Shown here one piece after another: positions 25,869 through 33,678 of a stretch of 39,789 nucleotides of DNA. The position numbers and the translations under genes were made by a program. Position 1 is the first letter of the stretch, and the number at the start of each line of letters is the position of its first letter. Source of the DNA: Lachnospiraceae bacterium (GTDB lineage Bacteria; Bacillota; Clostridia; Lachnospirales; Lachnospiraceae). The notes beneath the pieces are model-generated. The model did no database searches. It had not been told where the DNA came from and saw only the letters and a list, made by a program, of their open reading frames with translations. The stretch covers positions 31,779 to 71,567 of the forward strand of contig JAUNGG010000014.1 of NCBI GenBank assembly GCA_030524635.1, written 5' to 3'.

Positions 25869-26309
25869 ATGGGAAAAACAAAATTAGGAAATTTTTTTGC
25901 GGTTTCAGTTATAGTAGGAACAATAGCTGCGCTGACAAAGTTGCTTGAATACCTAAATGAGCAGGAATCAAAATATTGTTTGGCGGAATTTAAGGATTTG
26001 TTGGAAAATCAAAAAACGGTTGATGTGTTAAATGCGCGGGAAATTACAGATTGGATTAAGAATATCAAAAGTGAGAATGATGGAAAACTTACATATATTC
26101 TTGCGTATCCAACTACTGAGATTCTTAAGAAGTATCGGTTAAAAGGATTTCCGGAGAATATTGACAAGAAGCATACTATGATTTTCTTTGCTGTTTATGA
26201 GCAAACCGGATCACCTGTAAAAGTTCAGTTAATTAGCTTTGGGACGATAGACAGCACGATTGAAGCACAATTATTTAACGGCGAAGATTACGCTGTTGTG
26301 GAGGAGTAA
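25869..26309 (+). CDS. Small membrane-anchored protein, paralogue A
   Basis: A 146-residue protein of unrecognised family. Residues about 8-25 are hydrophobic (FFAVSVIVGTIAALTKLL) and probably form one membrane anchor. The soluble part is shared with the next gene: ENQKTVDVLNAREITDWIKN, a central strand ending TYILAYP, and a final LISFGTI ... DYAVVEE. The start has GGGAGG 8 bases upstream. The next gene begins 2 bases after its stop, so this is a tandem duplication that has diverged. I cannot assign a function. Confidence 0.7.
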   Translation: MGKTKLGNFFAVSVIVGTIAALTKLLEYLNEQESKYCLAEFKDLLENQKTVDVLNAREITDWIKNIKSENDGKLTYILAYPTTEILKKYRLKGFPENIDKKHTMIFFAVYEQTGSPVKVQLISFGTIDSTIEAQLFNGEDYAVVEE

Positions 26310-26311
26310 AG

Positions 26312-26785
26312 ATGCACATTTCAATGGTTACATGGATTGTTATTGTTGCCGCCATAGTGGTAGGCTGCGGAATCGGCGTTTATTTAGGAAAGAAAAAAAA
26401 TAAAGCTTTCGGTGAGAAGAAGCTGGAACAGGCGATGGATCGTTCTGCTTTAAAAAAAGAAGAGAACACGTGGAACGAATTGATGAAATCACAAAAATCA
26501 TTGGATCAGTTAAAAATCGCGGATATTTTGGACTGGGCCAATAATTATAAAAATGAATTAAAAAAGGATGATTCATATTTTTTGTTCAAAGCAACAAAAG
26601 CTAACATCGAAAAGCTTGGATTTATGTACCCGGAACAGATTGATAGTGAAACAAATGTGCTTGCATGTGTAATTAATACAGAATCCGGAAATGTTTCACA
26701 TGTTCAATTATTTACATTCGGAACCATATCGGATCATGTAATGGAATTATTTGCTGGATTTGATTATGCAGTAATTACTCTTTGA
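26312..26785 (+). CDS. Small membrane-anchored protein, paralogue B
   Basis: A 157-residue protein with an N-terminal membrane helix (about 5-23, WIVIVAAIVVGCGIGVYLG), followed by a basic stretch and a domain clearly related to the preceding protein. KSQKSLDQLKIADILDWANN matches its ENQKTVDVLNAREITDWIKN, and LFTFGTI ... DYAVITL matches its C-terminus. The domain should face the cytoplasm if the basic region follows the helix as the inside flank. GGAGGAG precedes the ATG. Function unknown; the two may form a heteromer. Confidence 0.7.
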   Translation: MHISMVTWIVIVAAIVVGCGIGVYLGKKKNKAFGEKKLEQAMDRSALKKEENTWNELMKSQKSLDQLKIADILDWANNYKNELKKDDSYFLFKATKANIEKLGFMYPEQIDSETNVLACVINTESGNVSHVQLFTFGTISDHVMELFAGFDYAVITL

Positions 26786-26799
26786 AGGGAGGTGTACCA

Positions 26800-27099
26800 A
26801 TGCTGCTATGGTTGCTATTAGGGGCATTGATAATTGGATCTATTGCAATTACAGTAAGTTATATGCTTACACGCTACAATCTGCTTGATACAGTTAAATC
26901 TGCATTAAACAATGCCGCCACAGATGCTGCAAAACACGCCTTAGCTAGTGAATTTAAAGCAGTTATAAAGGAAAAAAAGGAAAATGTCGTAAAATTAGAT
27001 GTCCTAATGGAAAAAAGCGAGAGACTGGAAGTTACTATAAATTGTAATGGAGTTAATGCAGATATTTATGATGGCATGATGTTGAAAAATGTTATATAG
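26800..27099 (+). CDS. Small single-helix membrane protein
   Basis: A 99-residue protein starting at the ATG at 26800, behind GGGAGGT; an upstream TTG overlapping the previous stop is less likely. Residues 2-21 (LLWLLLGALIIGSIAITVSY) form one membrane helix. An Ala/Lys-rich helical region follows, then a short end with INCNGVNADIYDG. No family was recognised. Its membrane-helix plus helical-linker design resembles the 27498 gene. Confidence 0.6.
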   Translation: MLLWLLLGALIIGSIAITVSYMLTRYNLLDTVKSALNNAATDAAKHALASEFKAVIKEKKENVVKLDVLMEKSERLEVTINCNGVNADIYDGMMLKNVI

Positions 27100-27131
27100 T
27101 ATCTAAAATAAAATGAGAAAGGATAAATATT

Positions 27132-27467
27132 ATGGAAAATTTATTTGAACAGTTTGAGCGTGCTCTTTATGAGAAGGTCCTGGCGAGAGATGAATATGTT
27201 ATTACAACATTTAAAATGGCAAATGCATGGAAGTTTTTTATGGAGTGTGCAGAAAAAAATAAGAGCGTTAAAAGCTGCGTTCTGGATATTGAACCCAAGG
27301 GCAGTATGTATAAGGTTTCTCAGCTAATGCTTGACGAAGCTGGAATGCCTGTTTATGCAAACAAGAACAGCTATGTAGGCCGTGTTATTAAGGCTAAGGT
27401 TTTAGATGATGACGTGATCGAATATATGAAGGGCGATCATCGTCAGGTTATGAAAATGCCGTATTAA
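27132..27467 (+). CDS. Small soluble protein of unknown function
   Basis: A 111-residue protein without a membrane segment. It is an alpha-beta mixture, with a helical N-terminus (ENLFEQFERALYEKVLARDE) and strands later (SCVLDIEPKGSMYKVSQLML). No motif is recognised. AAAGGA lies about 9 bases before the ATG. It sits between two small membrane proteins and is probably co-translated with them. It is the only member of the five small genes with no N-terminal hydrophobic stretch. Confidence 0.6.
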   Translation: MENLFEQFERALYEKVLARDEYVITTFKMANAWKFFMECAEKNKSVKSCVLDIEPKGSMYKVSQLMLDEAGMPVYANKNSYVGRVIKAKVLDDDVIEYMKGDHRQVMKMPY

Positions 27468-27497
27468 TACATTACAAAATTTTAGGAGGAAACGGTT

Positions 27498-27884
27498 ATG
27501 TTGATTGCTATTTTGGCTCGTATTATTGTTTTTTTAGGAGTAGCTGCCCTTGCTGCGATTATTGTTAAGCTTGTGATTATAACCTTTAAAAAGTTTATCA
27601 GCATTATCAAAGAAAAACTAAGAACTAAAATCGGCGGCACGGTAGCAATAATTGAAATTAAACGTGTGGCAAATGAAGCAATCGCTGAAGCGCATCGAAC
27701 GGGAAACAAAAAGAACCTGGCGGAGCTTGAGCGAATGGCGGAAATGGAAGGATTTGCAATGGCTACGCAGGATGCAAATGGAAACATTTCATCCAAGGAT
27801 GTTGAAATATACGAAGGTGAGAAAATGGATGCGCAGATTTATGGAGCTATGGATGAGGATGGAATCCTGATAATCGAAGCTTAG
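27498..27884 (+). CDS. Small membrane-anchored protein
   Basis: A 128-residue protein. The N-terminal 28 residues (AILARIIVFLGVAALAAIIV region) form a membrane helix; a basic, helical segment (KFISIIKEKLRTK) would lie in the cytoplasm. The C-terminus is acidic and ends in an IYEGEKMDAQIYG-type strand segment that echoes NADIYDG in the 26800 product, so the two may be distant relatives. TAGGAGG precedes the ATG. It lies 24 bases before the AAA+ gene. Function unknown. Confidence 0.6.
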   Translation: MLIAILARIIVFLGVAALAAIIVKLVIITFKKFISIIKEKLRTKIGGTVAIIEIKRVANEAIAEAHRTGNKKNLAELERMAEMEGFAMATQDANGNISSKDVEIYEGEKMDAQIYGAMDEDGILIIEA

Positions 27885-27908
27885 ATCGGAACGGAGTAAG
27901 GAGCGATA

Positions 27909-29285
27909 ATGACAAATATACAGATTGTAATTCTTTTTGCAAAGCTTAGTGATTTTTCAGATGAAATGAAAGAAAAAATCAAGATGATTGTAAAAGAAGA
28001 ATATTGCAGTGTGTTTGGCTGTGAAAAAGAAAAGGTACAGACCATCTTATATGGTGGAAATGCGAATGGAAAAACCACAGATATCCATTTATTTATAGAA
28101 TCCGATGAGCCACATTATAATGAAGGTGCGCTTAGATTAGAGATGCGGAAGGCGATATCTTCCAGGTTAAGACTTCTTTTTCCAAGCAGTCTTGGATTTA
28201 ACGGGGTAGTTACTGCCGCAGATGGAAGTGGGAAAATCAGCGGTTCTGTTGATGAAAACAAGAAGCACCATCAGCCATCAGATTCTGAAGACAGTACTCA
28301 GGCAGGTGATTTTAGTGATATGGAAAAGCGCGCCAGGATGTATGAGGCGGTAGAGCCTAAATATTCATTTGATATGGTGCGGCTTCCGCAGGAAACAATA
28401 GAGCAGATTAACCGTGCTTTAGGACGGATTGAGTTTGAAAAAAAGGTGTTTGATGAGTGGGGGCTATATGCAATTATGCCAAGTCCGGTTTCCGCACTAG
28501 GATTCTTTGGCCCGCCAGGAACAGGTAAAACTCTCGCTGCAGAAGCAATTGCCAGCAAAATGGAGAAAAAAATTGTCCGCGTAAGCTACGCTGATATTGA
28601 AAATAAGTATGTGGGCGAGGGACCTAAAAACGTTAAAGCAGTATTTTATGCCGCCGAAAAGCAGAATGCCGTTTTATTTATTGATGAAGCAGACTCTCTG
28701 TTATCAAAAAGGCTGACAAATGTATCGGATGGAACCGGACAGGCTTTTAATTCAATGCGCAGTCAGTTATTAATGTCATTGGAAAATTTTCATGGGATTG
28801 CCATTTTTGCTACCAATCTTGTTGTAAATTATGATAAAGCTTTTTTGTCAAGACTGATTAGCGTGGAATTTAAGAATCCGGACGCGGCGCTTCGGCATAA
28901 TATTTGGGAAACCCATTTATTGCCGAAGGTGATGAATGGCCATCAGCTTTCAATTCCTTTGTCAGAGGATGTAAATATTGATGAGCTTGCTGTTAATTAC
29001 GATCTTTGCGGCAGAGATATAAGGAATGCGGTCGTGGATGCTTGTGTAGAAGCATGCTTAAAAAATAAAAATGTGGTTGACCAGGAATGTCTTCGGTTTG
29101 GCGCACAATCCCGGGTTGAAAGTAATTTAGCGATTGCAAATGCAAATGATCACACTAAAACGGAGACGAAAAATCCTGCGGCGTCAGTTATTGCGAAAGC
29201 AATGGAAGAAAAGCTTAAGTCTAAGAATCATCAAAAAATAAACATTGACGAACTTGATGGGAAGAATGAGGAGGAGGTCACATGA
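27909..29285 (+). CDS. AAA+ ATPase with unrecognised N-terminal domain
   Basis: A 458-residue protein. The AAA+ core shows Walker A GPPGTGKT (201-208), a pore-loop-like YADIENKYVGEGPKNV (227-242), Walker B LFIDEAD (256-262), sensor-1 Asn303 and a candidate arginine finger at 315. This resembles FtsH- or Cdc48-like cores, which remodel or unfold proteins. The N-terminal about 110 residues (including LFIESDEPHYNEGALRLEMR) are not recognised. There is no membrane helix, so it would rely on the small membrane proteins upstream for localisation (inference). Its TGA overlaps the ATG of the Cys-rich peptide gene. TAAGGAG precedes the start. Confidence 0.9.
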   Translation: MTNIQIVILFAKLSDFSDEMKEKIKMIVKEEYCSVFGCEKEKVQTILYGGNANGKTTDIHLFIESDEPHYNEGALRLEMRKAISSRLRLLFPSSLGFNGVVTAADGSGKISGSVDENKKHHQPSDSEDSTQAGDFSDMEKRARMYEAVEPKYSFDMVRLPQETIEQINRALGRIEFEKKVFDEWGLYAIMPSPVSALGFFGPPGTGKTLAAEAIASKMEKKIVRVSYADIENKYVGEGPKNVKAVFYAAEKQNAVLFIDEADSLLSKRLTNVSDGTGQAFNSMRSQLLMSLENFHGIAIFATNLVVNYDKAFLSRLISVEFKNPDAALRHNIWETHLLPKVMNGHQLSIPLSEDVNIDELAVNYDLCGRDIRNAVVDACVEACLKNKNVVDQECLRFGAQSRVESNLAIANANDHTKTETKNPAASVIAKAMEEKLKSKNHQKINIDELDGKNEEEVT

Positions 29286-29452
29286 ATACGGTAGAATTAA
29301 CGCAAGGCGGGCAGATAAAATCAACACTATTTTTTAAAATCGATGAGACGCTTAATAAACAGCCTTTGATTCGATGTATTGCAACGGCCTGTGAAAAGCA
29401 ATGTATACGTTGCAATGTGAATTCACAGAAGCTGGGAAGAACGAGATCTTAA
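29282..29452 (+). CDS. Cys-rich 56-aa peptide, candidate RiPP precursor
   Basis: A short gene encoding 56 residues, starting within the AAA+ stop codon (ATGA overlap), with GAGGAGGT upstream. The first 30 residues (MNTVELTQGGQIKSTLFFKI and on) look like a leader. The C-terminal half has four cysteines at 32, 37, 41 and 44 in a C-x4-C-x3-C-x2-C pattern and ends LGRTRS. The next gene is a radical SAM/SPASM enzyme that could modify the Cys-rich core, for example by thioether crosslinks as in ranthipeptides. The peptide was missed by length-based ORF calling. A strong hairpin follows it. Precursor status is inferred from position and composition; no database match was checked. Confidence 0.6.
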   Translation: MNTVELTQGGQIKSTLFFKIDETLNKQPLIRCIATACEKQCIRCNVNSQKLGRTRS

Positions 29453-29464
29453 TACATAGTAAAT

Positions 29465-29506
29465 GGCGTATAATGGTGATGAAAAGACAGAAAACTATTA
29501 TACGCC
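29465..29506 (+). promoter_or_regulatory. Intercistronic hairpin between peptide and maturase genes
   Basis: GGCGTATAATGGT (29465-29477) pairs with ACTATTATACGCC (29494-29506), 12 of 13 bases, around a 16-base loop, 12 bases after the peptide stop. No U run follows, so a full terminator is unlikely. Such hairpins often protect or attenuate precursor mRNA in peptide clusters, giving more precursor than enzyme. Confidence 0.55.
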
Positions 29507-29531
29507 GAAATTATAATAAGGAATTAAAATT

Positions 29532-30887
29532 ATGGAACGATTCGGTGTTGTTATTCAAACAGATTCTGGAAATTACTATGCGTACAATATGGCGACAAAT
29601 CAGATCATATCAATCGATAGAAGCTGGTATAAAACAATTTCAGGTTTAGGAAATGATGAAAGGGTATTTAAAGAATTATCTGATTACGGAATCGTCATCG
29701 AAGGGGTTCCTGACATTATTGAGTGGGAATTAAGCGACAAAGCGTATTTAAAAACCATCGATGAAGCGATTCCTGCTTTAATATTGGAATTAACTCAGGA
29801 ATGTACATTGCGCTGTGAGTATTGCGTCTATTCCGGCAATTATGAAAAAATACGGACACACAGCAAAAAACATATGAGCTATGACGTGATTAAAGATAGT
29901 CTTGAATACTATGCAGAACATAGCAAGGCCCTTAATGCAGCAAATATTTCGTTTTATGGCGGCGAGGCATTGATGCGGTTTGATGAAATAAAATTCGCTG
30001 TGGAATATGCCCGTAAATTATTTTTTAATAAACAGCTTTATTTTCGTATTTCTTCAAATGGAACCACATTAACGGATCAGATCATTCATTGGCTCGATCA
30101 AAACAAAGATGTGTGCGTTACTGTTACTGTAAACGGTTTTGCCCATGATAAGTACAGAAAATTTGCCTCAGGTGAAGGAAGTTTGAACGTGATAACTGCA
30201 AATCTTGTAAAAATAAAAAATAATTATCCTGATTTATGGAAAAGAGTTGATTTCATTGCAAATGTAGCTACTCTTCAAGAACTGCTTGATTTGCGGCGAT
30301 ATTATTTGAAATATATTGAAAAACCTCCTCTGCTTATAACTGGAATTTTAGAATATGGAGGAAATGACAAAATAAGGGAAATAGTGAAAGCCCAAGATTC
30401 CAGTGATGTGGTTAATGAAGTACAAACCCTTCTTTTTGATAATCTGGATGATTATATTTTGCCGTATTATAAAAATGAGTTAATAGACATTAATACAAGG
30501 GATATTGGACAAAGAAGCAATAGGTGTATAGAGACTGCTTCCTGTATGCCATTTACAAGCTCTTTGTTTGTCTCCGCAGATGGAGAATTTGGAGTATGCG
30601 AAAGAGCTGGTGAATGTAATCAACTGGGCAATTTGTCTCAGGGTATAAATACAGAATTTGTAAGTAAATTAATTATGGAAATGTCAAAAATCATCAATAA
30701 TCAATGCAGAACATGCTGGTGCCAGAGACTTTGCTCTATGTGTATCAAAGATTTTGCCATATCGAAAGAGGGAGAAATATCTTTCGATGAAGAAATCTGT
30801 TTCGATATAAGCAATAATATTAAATCATCGCTCAAGCTGTTTTGCGAGATTGCAGAACATAATCCAGATGCACTGGATAAGATTTAA
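29532..30887 (+). CDS. Radical SAM/SPASM peptide maturase-like enzyme
   Basis: A 451-residue radical SAM enzyme. The N-terminal about 75 residues resemble a peptide-binding RRE/PqqD-like fold (YYAYNMATNQIISID then LSDYGIVIEG). The SAM-binding cluster motif is CTLRCEYC (Cys91, Cys95, Cys98), followed by the GGEA-type FYGGEA (141-146) and a later SSNG. The C-terminal SPASM region carries many cysteines (332, 338, 356, 362, 392, 395, 397, 401, 404, 423), enough for two auxiliary clusters. These features match Cys-rich-peptide and ranthipeptide maturases more than methylthiolases. It lies 79 bases after the 56-aa Cys-rich peptide, its likely substrate. AAGGA precedes the ATG. It ends the AT-rich operon. 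Confidence 0.9.
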   Translation: MERFGVVIQTDSGNYYAYNMATNQIISIDRSWYKTISGLGNDERVFKELSDYGIVIEGVPDIIEWELSDKAYLKTIDEAIPALILELTQECTLRCEYCVYSGNYEKIRTHSKKHMSYDVIKDSLEYYAEHSKALNAANISFYGGEALMRFDEIKFAVEYARKLFFNKQLYFRISSNGTTLTDQIIHWLDQNKDVCVTVTVNGFAHDKYRKFASGEGSLNVITANLVKIKNNYPDLWKRVDFIANVATLQELLDLRRYYLKYIEKPPLLITGILEYGGNDKIREIVKAQDSSDVVNEVQTLLFDNLDDYILPYYKNELIDINTRDIGQRSNRCIETASCMPFTSSLFVSADGEFGVCERAGECNQLGNLSQGINTEFVSKLIMEMSKIINNQCRTCWCQRLCSMCIKDFAISKEGEISFDEEICFDISNNIKSSLKLFCEIAEHNPDALDKI

Positions 30888-30930
30888 TAGTGAAGCTTGC
30901 CGAGTCAGACTAATCAATGGGAAAGCAATG

Positions 30931-30970
30931 CCGTTTTTCCCCCTGCAGGAACATGCTGCAGGGGGAAACG
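30931..30970. other. Strong stem-loop between convergent genes
   Basis: CCGTTTTTCCCCCTGCAG (30931-30948) pairs with CTGCAGGGGGAAACGG (30955-30970), with two bulged T residues. It lies between the radical SAM gene and the convergent AlbA_2 gene. It lacks a U run on both strands, so it is a terminator-like structure of unproven function. The rest of 30888-30998 shows no gene. Confidence 0.45.
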
Positions 30971-30998
30971 GAACCAGGAGGCACGGCAGAACCATCGA

Positions 30999-32315
30999 TC
31001 AATTTAATCGATACTTCTTTGCGGAACCTCTGCCGATAATCTTAATCAGTCCATACTCTCTCATCTGACGGGCAAGCAGATAGGCTCGTGTTTTTTTCAC
31101 ATTCAACAGCTCTTGCAGTTCTTCGTCATTCATTTCACCGTACTCTGCCAGATAATCCAAAATCGTTTTCATCTGCGGTGTGACCGCAGGCGGAGCCGAT
31201 TTATTTACAGCAGATGCCGGTTCCAATGCTTCGGTCTCAGTATTCATATTAGGCAGAACCAGTTTGAACGTGTTTGGTGTGACTTCGATGCGGGGTTGTA
31301 CGGAACAGTTTCTATAGAGATTAAAAATCTTTCGAATTCCGGTGCCGTAAGATTCAATCAGCTTCAATCGATGGAAAATCTCTGCCAGTTTGCGGTTGCG
31401 GGGCTGAGAAATGCCGCTGCGTATATCCTCTGGAGACAGACCAGGCAGAAGACCGCCAATGGAGATAAACTCTATGCAGACATCATTGATGTTAATGATA
31501 ATGCTCCCGCTATAGCTGTAGTCTCGATGAACAAGGGCATTTAGTAATGCTTCACGCAATGCCTCTTCGGGATAATCTGATTTTTCGATTCTTTCCAGCC
31601 CTTTGAAGGCGGCTGTGGTACGGTTGCACAGCGACAAATAGGCATAGCTGTCGTCCAATTGATTGAAGATGGAACCGCCGAATTCTTTTGCATCCTTAAA
31701 GATGGTGTTTTCAGAATCACCGAAAACAGCAATTTTTGTAGTATGCTGGCATTGGTCGGAAAGAATCAACGCAAGATTGGTATATTGGTCGTCATGAATG
31801 TTGCGAAGCCCCAGTGCAATGTATTTATCTTCGGAGAATTCTACATGATATCGCTTAAAAGCATGTTCTGCATCTTCAAAGGTCAGTTCCTGCTGCACAG
31901 TGCGCATTTCTTCAAATACATCGCCGTCAGCTTCCTTGATCATTCTGCGAATTTGTTCAGGAGAAGCCGGTACACTGGATGCACCCTGCCGGACATAAAC
32001 TCCCGTGGGTTTCAGACCTTTGGATTTGAGATAATAAGGCTTGTAGCTGCCTTCGCCGACTTCCATTCGGATTACCCTGTTTTCTTGGAGGATATACCGA
32101 ACAAACATGGTCACATCTGGCTGGATAGCATCACGGATGCCGTTGGTCAGGCGAGTGTAAGTTTCATCTACATTGTCGATGCCAGTCAAATTGCCCTGAT
32201 CATCGATGCCAATATAGATGATACCGCCGTCGGTATTTGCAAATGCAATGACTTCCTTGTAAATATCATTAAGCATCTGGGATTTATATTCAATGTGTTC
32301 GCTCTCATATTGCAT
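30999..32315 (-). CDS. AlbA_2/Schlafen-type putative regulator with ATPase-like and winged-helix domains
   Basis: A 438-residue protein of the COG2865-like group. The AlbA_2 (Schlafen-like) domain at residues 1-125 shows ESEHIEYK, NTDGGIIYIGIDD and a GVYVRQGASS ending. A middle HATPase-like part has EALLNALVHRDYSYSG (251-270) and the GTGIRKIF helix (325-331). The C-terminal about 60 residues form a winged helix: LDYLAEYGEMNDEELQELL, then KKTRAYLLARQMREYGLIK. These proteins bind nucleic acid and often act as regulators near accessory loci. AAGGAGCT lies about 7 bases before the start. The promoter region carries two palindromes, a candidate autoregulatory site. Confidence 0.88.
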   Translation of the reverse strand: MQYESEHIEYKSQMLNDIYKEVIAFANTDGGIIYIGIDDQGNLTGIDNVDETYTRLTNGIRDAIQPDVTMFVRYILQENRVIRMEVGEGSYKPYYLKSKGLKPTGVYVRQGASSVPASPEQIRRMIKEADGDVFEEMRTVQQELTFEDAEHAFKRYHVEFSEDKYIALGLRNIHDDQYTNLALILSDQCQHTTKIAVFGDSENTIFKDAKEFGGSIFNQLDDSYAYLSLCNRTTAAFKGLERIEKSDYPEEALREALLNALVHRDYSYSGSIIININDVCIEFISIGGLLPGLSPEDIRSGISQPRNRKLAEIFHRLKLIESYGTGIRKIFNLYRNCSVQPRIEVTPNTFKLVLPNMNTETEALEPASAVNKSAPPAVTPQMKTILDYLAEYGEMNDEELQELLNVKKTRAYLLARQMREYGLIKIIGRGSAKKYRLN

Positions 32316-32341
32316 ATACAGGTAGCTCCTTTTTTATTTAT

Positions 32342-32369
32342 ATTATATCCCTTTTTTTTATTTTTTCAA
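32342..32369 (-). promoter_or_regulatory. Sigma-A promoter of the AlbA_2 gene
   Basis: On the minus strand TTGAAA (32369-32364), a 16-bp spacer and TATAAT (32347-32342) match the vegetative consensus at 5/6 and 6/6 positions. The start site would lie about 20 bases before the start codon, just upstream of the ribosome site. Confidence 0.75.
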
Positions 32370-32376
32370 CAGCATG

Positions 32377-32413
32377 AAGTGAACATTCACTTTTTGTTCA
32401 CTTGCGAAGTGAA
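32377..32413. promoter_or_regulatory. Double palindromic operator upstream of the AlbA_2 promoter
   Basis: AAGTGAA-CA-TTCACTT (32377-32392) and TTCACTT-GCG-AAGTGAA (32397-32413) are two perfect 7-bp inverted repeats built from the same half site. They begin 8 bp upstream of the -35 box of the minus-strand promoter. Four copies of one half site in 37 bp is a strong sign of a specific binding protein. The winged-helix gene beside it is a natural candidate. The rest of 32316-32545 is AT-rich with a TATAAT (32506-32511) before the plus-strand gene, but no good -35. Confidence 0.65.
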
Positions 32414-32545
32414 AATTTTCAAACGAAGGGTCCAGGTTGTGGGAGGAAAATGCTGCATGAAGGAAAGCGGGGAAACAAGTTCCATAGAACGAAACGCGTT
32501 CCTAATATAATAGGGTCATAAATAATAAAAAACAAGGAGGACATT

Positions 32546-33565
32546 ATGAAACGAACAGGCAAAAACATGAAAAACCATCTGGCAGGCTTTATCCTGCTGC
32601 TGTTCCTGCTTGTCACAGGATTGTCTATGAATGCAATGGCAGGAAGCACCCGCTCCTATACCATGTCGGTAGGGGATACGAAAACACTGAAATTCAGCGC
32701 CGGAAGCAAAGTAATCCATTCTGCTTCCTGGTACAGCAACTCTATGGCAGTAGAGGTTGTGAGCCCTGGAGTTACCTCTTGTTATATTAAGGTTAATTCT
32801 TTTATCAAAAGTACGGTAATTGTCCGATGCGATTATTACTACTGGCTGAATGGAAGGCTGAAATCGGATTACGCGGATTTCTATATTACCATCCGGGAAT
32901 CTGGAACCAACTCTGGTTCTGGGTCTGGAAGTTATTCCCTTTCTGCAGATCCTTCGACCGTCAAGCTTGATTTGGCAGGAGAAACCAACTCACAGGTTAC
33001 GGTAAAGCTGACTGGTGCTGTCCCGGAAAATTGGGATATCCGTGCAGATGCCGGTTCCAACAGCTGTGTGAGCGTTGGCACCACAGGAAAGCAGGCTGAT
33101 CGAGTCAATCTGATTCTGTTTGCGGAAAAAACAGGGAGTAAGAAGCTGACGTTAGAGCTGTGCGATCATGTCAGCTCCTCGAAAACGATTATTCGTGGGA
33201 AGACAACTCTTTCTGTCAAGGTTACCTGCTCCCACGCTTATGACAACGGTGTGATCACAAAGGAACCAACCACAATTTCAAAGGGCACAAGAACCTACAC
33301 CTGCCGGTTTTGCGGGGACACAAAGAAGGAATCCATTCCCCGGCTCGAAGAGACGGAGGAGGAAGAAACAGAAGCAGAGCCAGATGAAGAACCAGATGAG
33401 AGATATGATGATGAATCGGACGAGAGAGATGATGACAAACTGGATGAGGAGCCGGGAAGGGCTGATATCGAATTGGAACCGCCGGTTGAGAATCCAGATC
33501 CGGTATATACAGAGTATCTTCCAAACAATGCAGCGGATTCATGTGGTGAGCTTTCAATGGAATGA
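32546..33565 (+). CDS. Secreted protein with Ig-like domains and acidic tail
   Basis: A 339-residue exported protein. A basic start and hydrophobic core (FILLLFLLVTGL) end in NAMAGS, a typical signal-peptidase site. The mature part has a beta-rich BIG2-like segment (YTMSVGDTKTLKFSAGSKVI; ADFYITI), then a second beta domain (SLSADPSTVKLDLAGETN), and a short Cys-containing unit SHAYDNGVITKEPTTISKGT with CRFCGD. That unit is common in clostridial surface proteins. The tail is very acidic (runs of Glu and Asp). No sorting motif is seen. The ATG follows AAGGAGGA. It is probably a cell-envelope or extracellular protein; its partner is unknown. Confidence 0.78.
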   Translation: MKRTGKNMKNHLAGFILLLFLLVTGLSMNAMAGSTRSYTMSVGDTKTLKFSAGSKVIHSASWYSNSMAVEVVSPGVTSCYIKVNSFIKSTVIVRCDYYYWLNGRLKSDYADFYITIRESGTNSGSGSGSYSLSADPSTVKLDLAGETNSQVTVKLTGAVPENWDIRADAGSNSCVSVGTTGKQADRVNLILFAEKTGSKKLTLELCDHVSSSKTIIRGKTTLSVKVTCSHAYDNGVITKEPTTISKGTRTYTCRFCGDTKKESIPRLEETEEEETEAEPDEEPDERYDDESDERDDDKLDEEPGRADIELEPPVENPDPVYTEYLPNNAADSCGELSME

Positions 33566-33580
33566 ATCAACGCAAAGACG

Positions 33581-33609
33581 TTGTAAATATTATGCGGAAT
33601 TGATATAAT
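33581..33609 (+). promoter_or_regulatory. Sigma-A promoter upstream of the EcsC-family gene
   Basis: TTGTAA (33581-33586), a 17-bp spacer and TATAAT (33604-33609) match consensus at 4/6 and 6/6 positions, with optimal spacing. Transcription would begin near 33616. It lies 15 bases after the secreted-protein gene, so the EcsC gene appears to have its own transcript. Confidence 0.7.
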
Positions 33610-33678
33610 TTACACAAAACGGAACTGATATTGGGACGAGGAAAAAGAAGTGGGTCAGCAGGGAGGTATCAAGCAGCC

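Noticed and set aside
29401..29649. 82-residue open frame overlapping the peptide and radical SAM genes
   Set aside because: It is in a different frame from both, has no ribosome site of note, and covers the hairpin. The overlapping genes have much better support.
30931..30970. Standard terminator
   Set aside because: The stem is strong but no U tract follows on either strand, so it is listed as a stem-loop only.
30850..31068. 72-residue open frame after the radical SAM gene
   Set aside because: It overlaps the end of the radical SAM gene and the convergent AlbA_2 gene, runs through the hairpin, and has no recognisable features.
32480..32511. Promoter of the secreted-protein gene
   Set aside because: TATAAT at 32506 is good, but no acceptable -35 lies at 16-18 bp.
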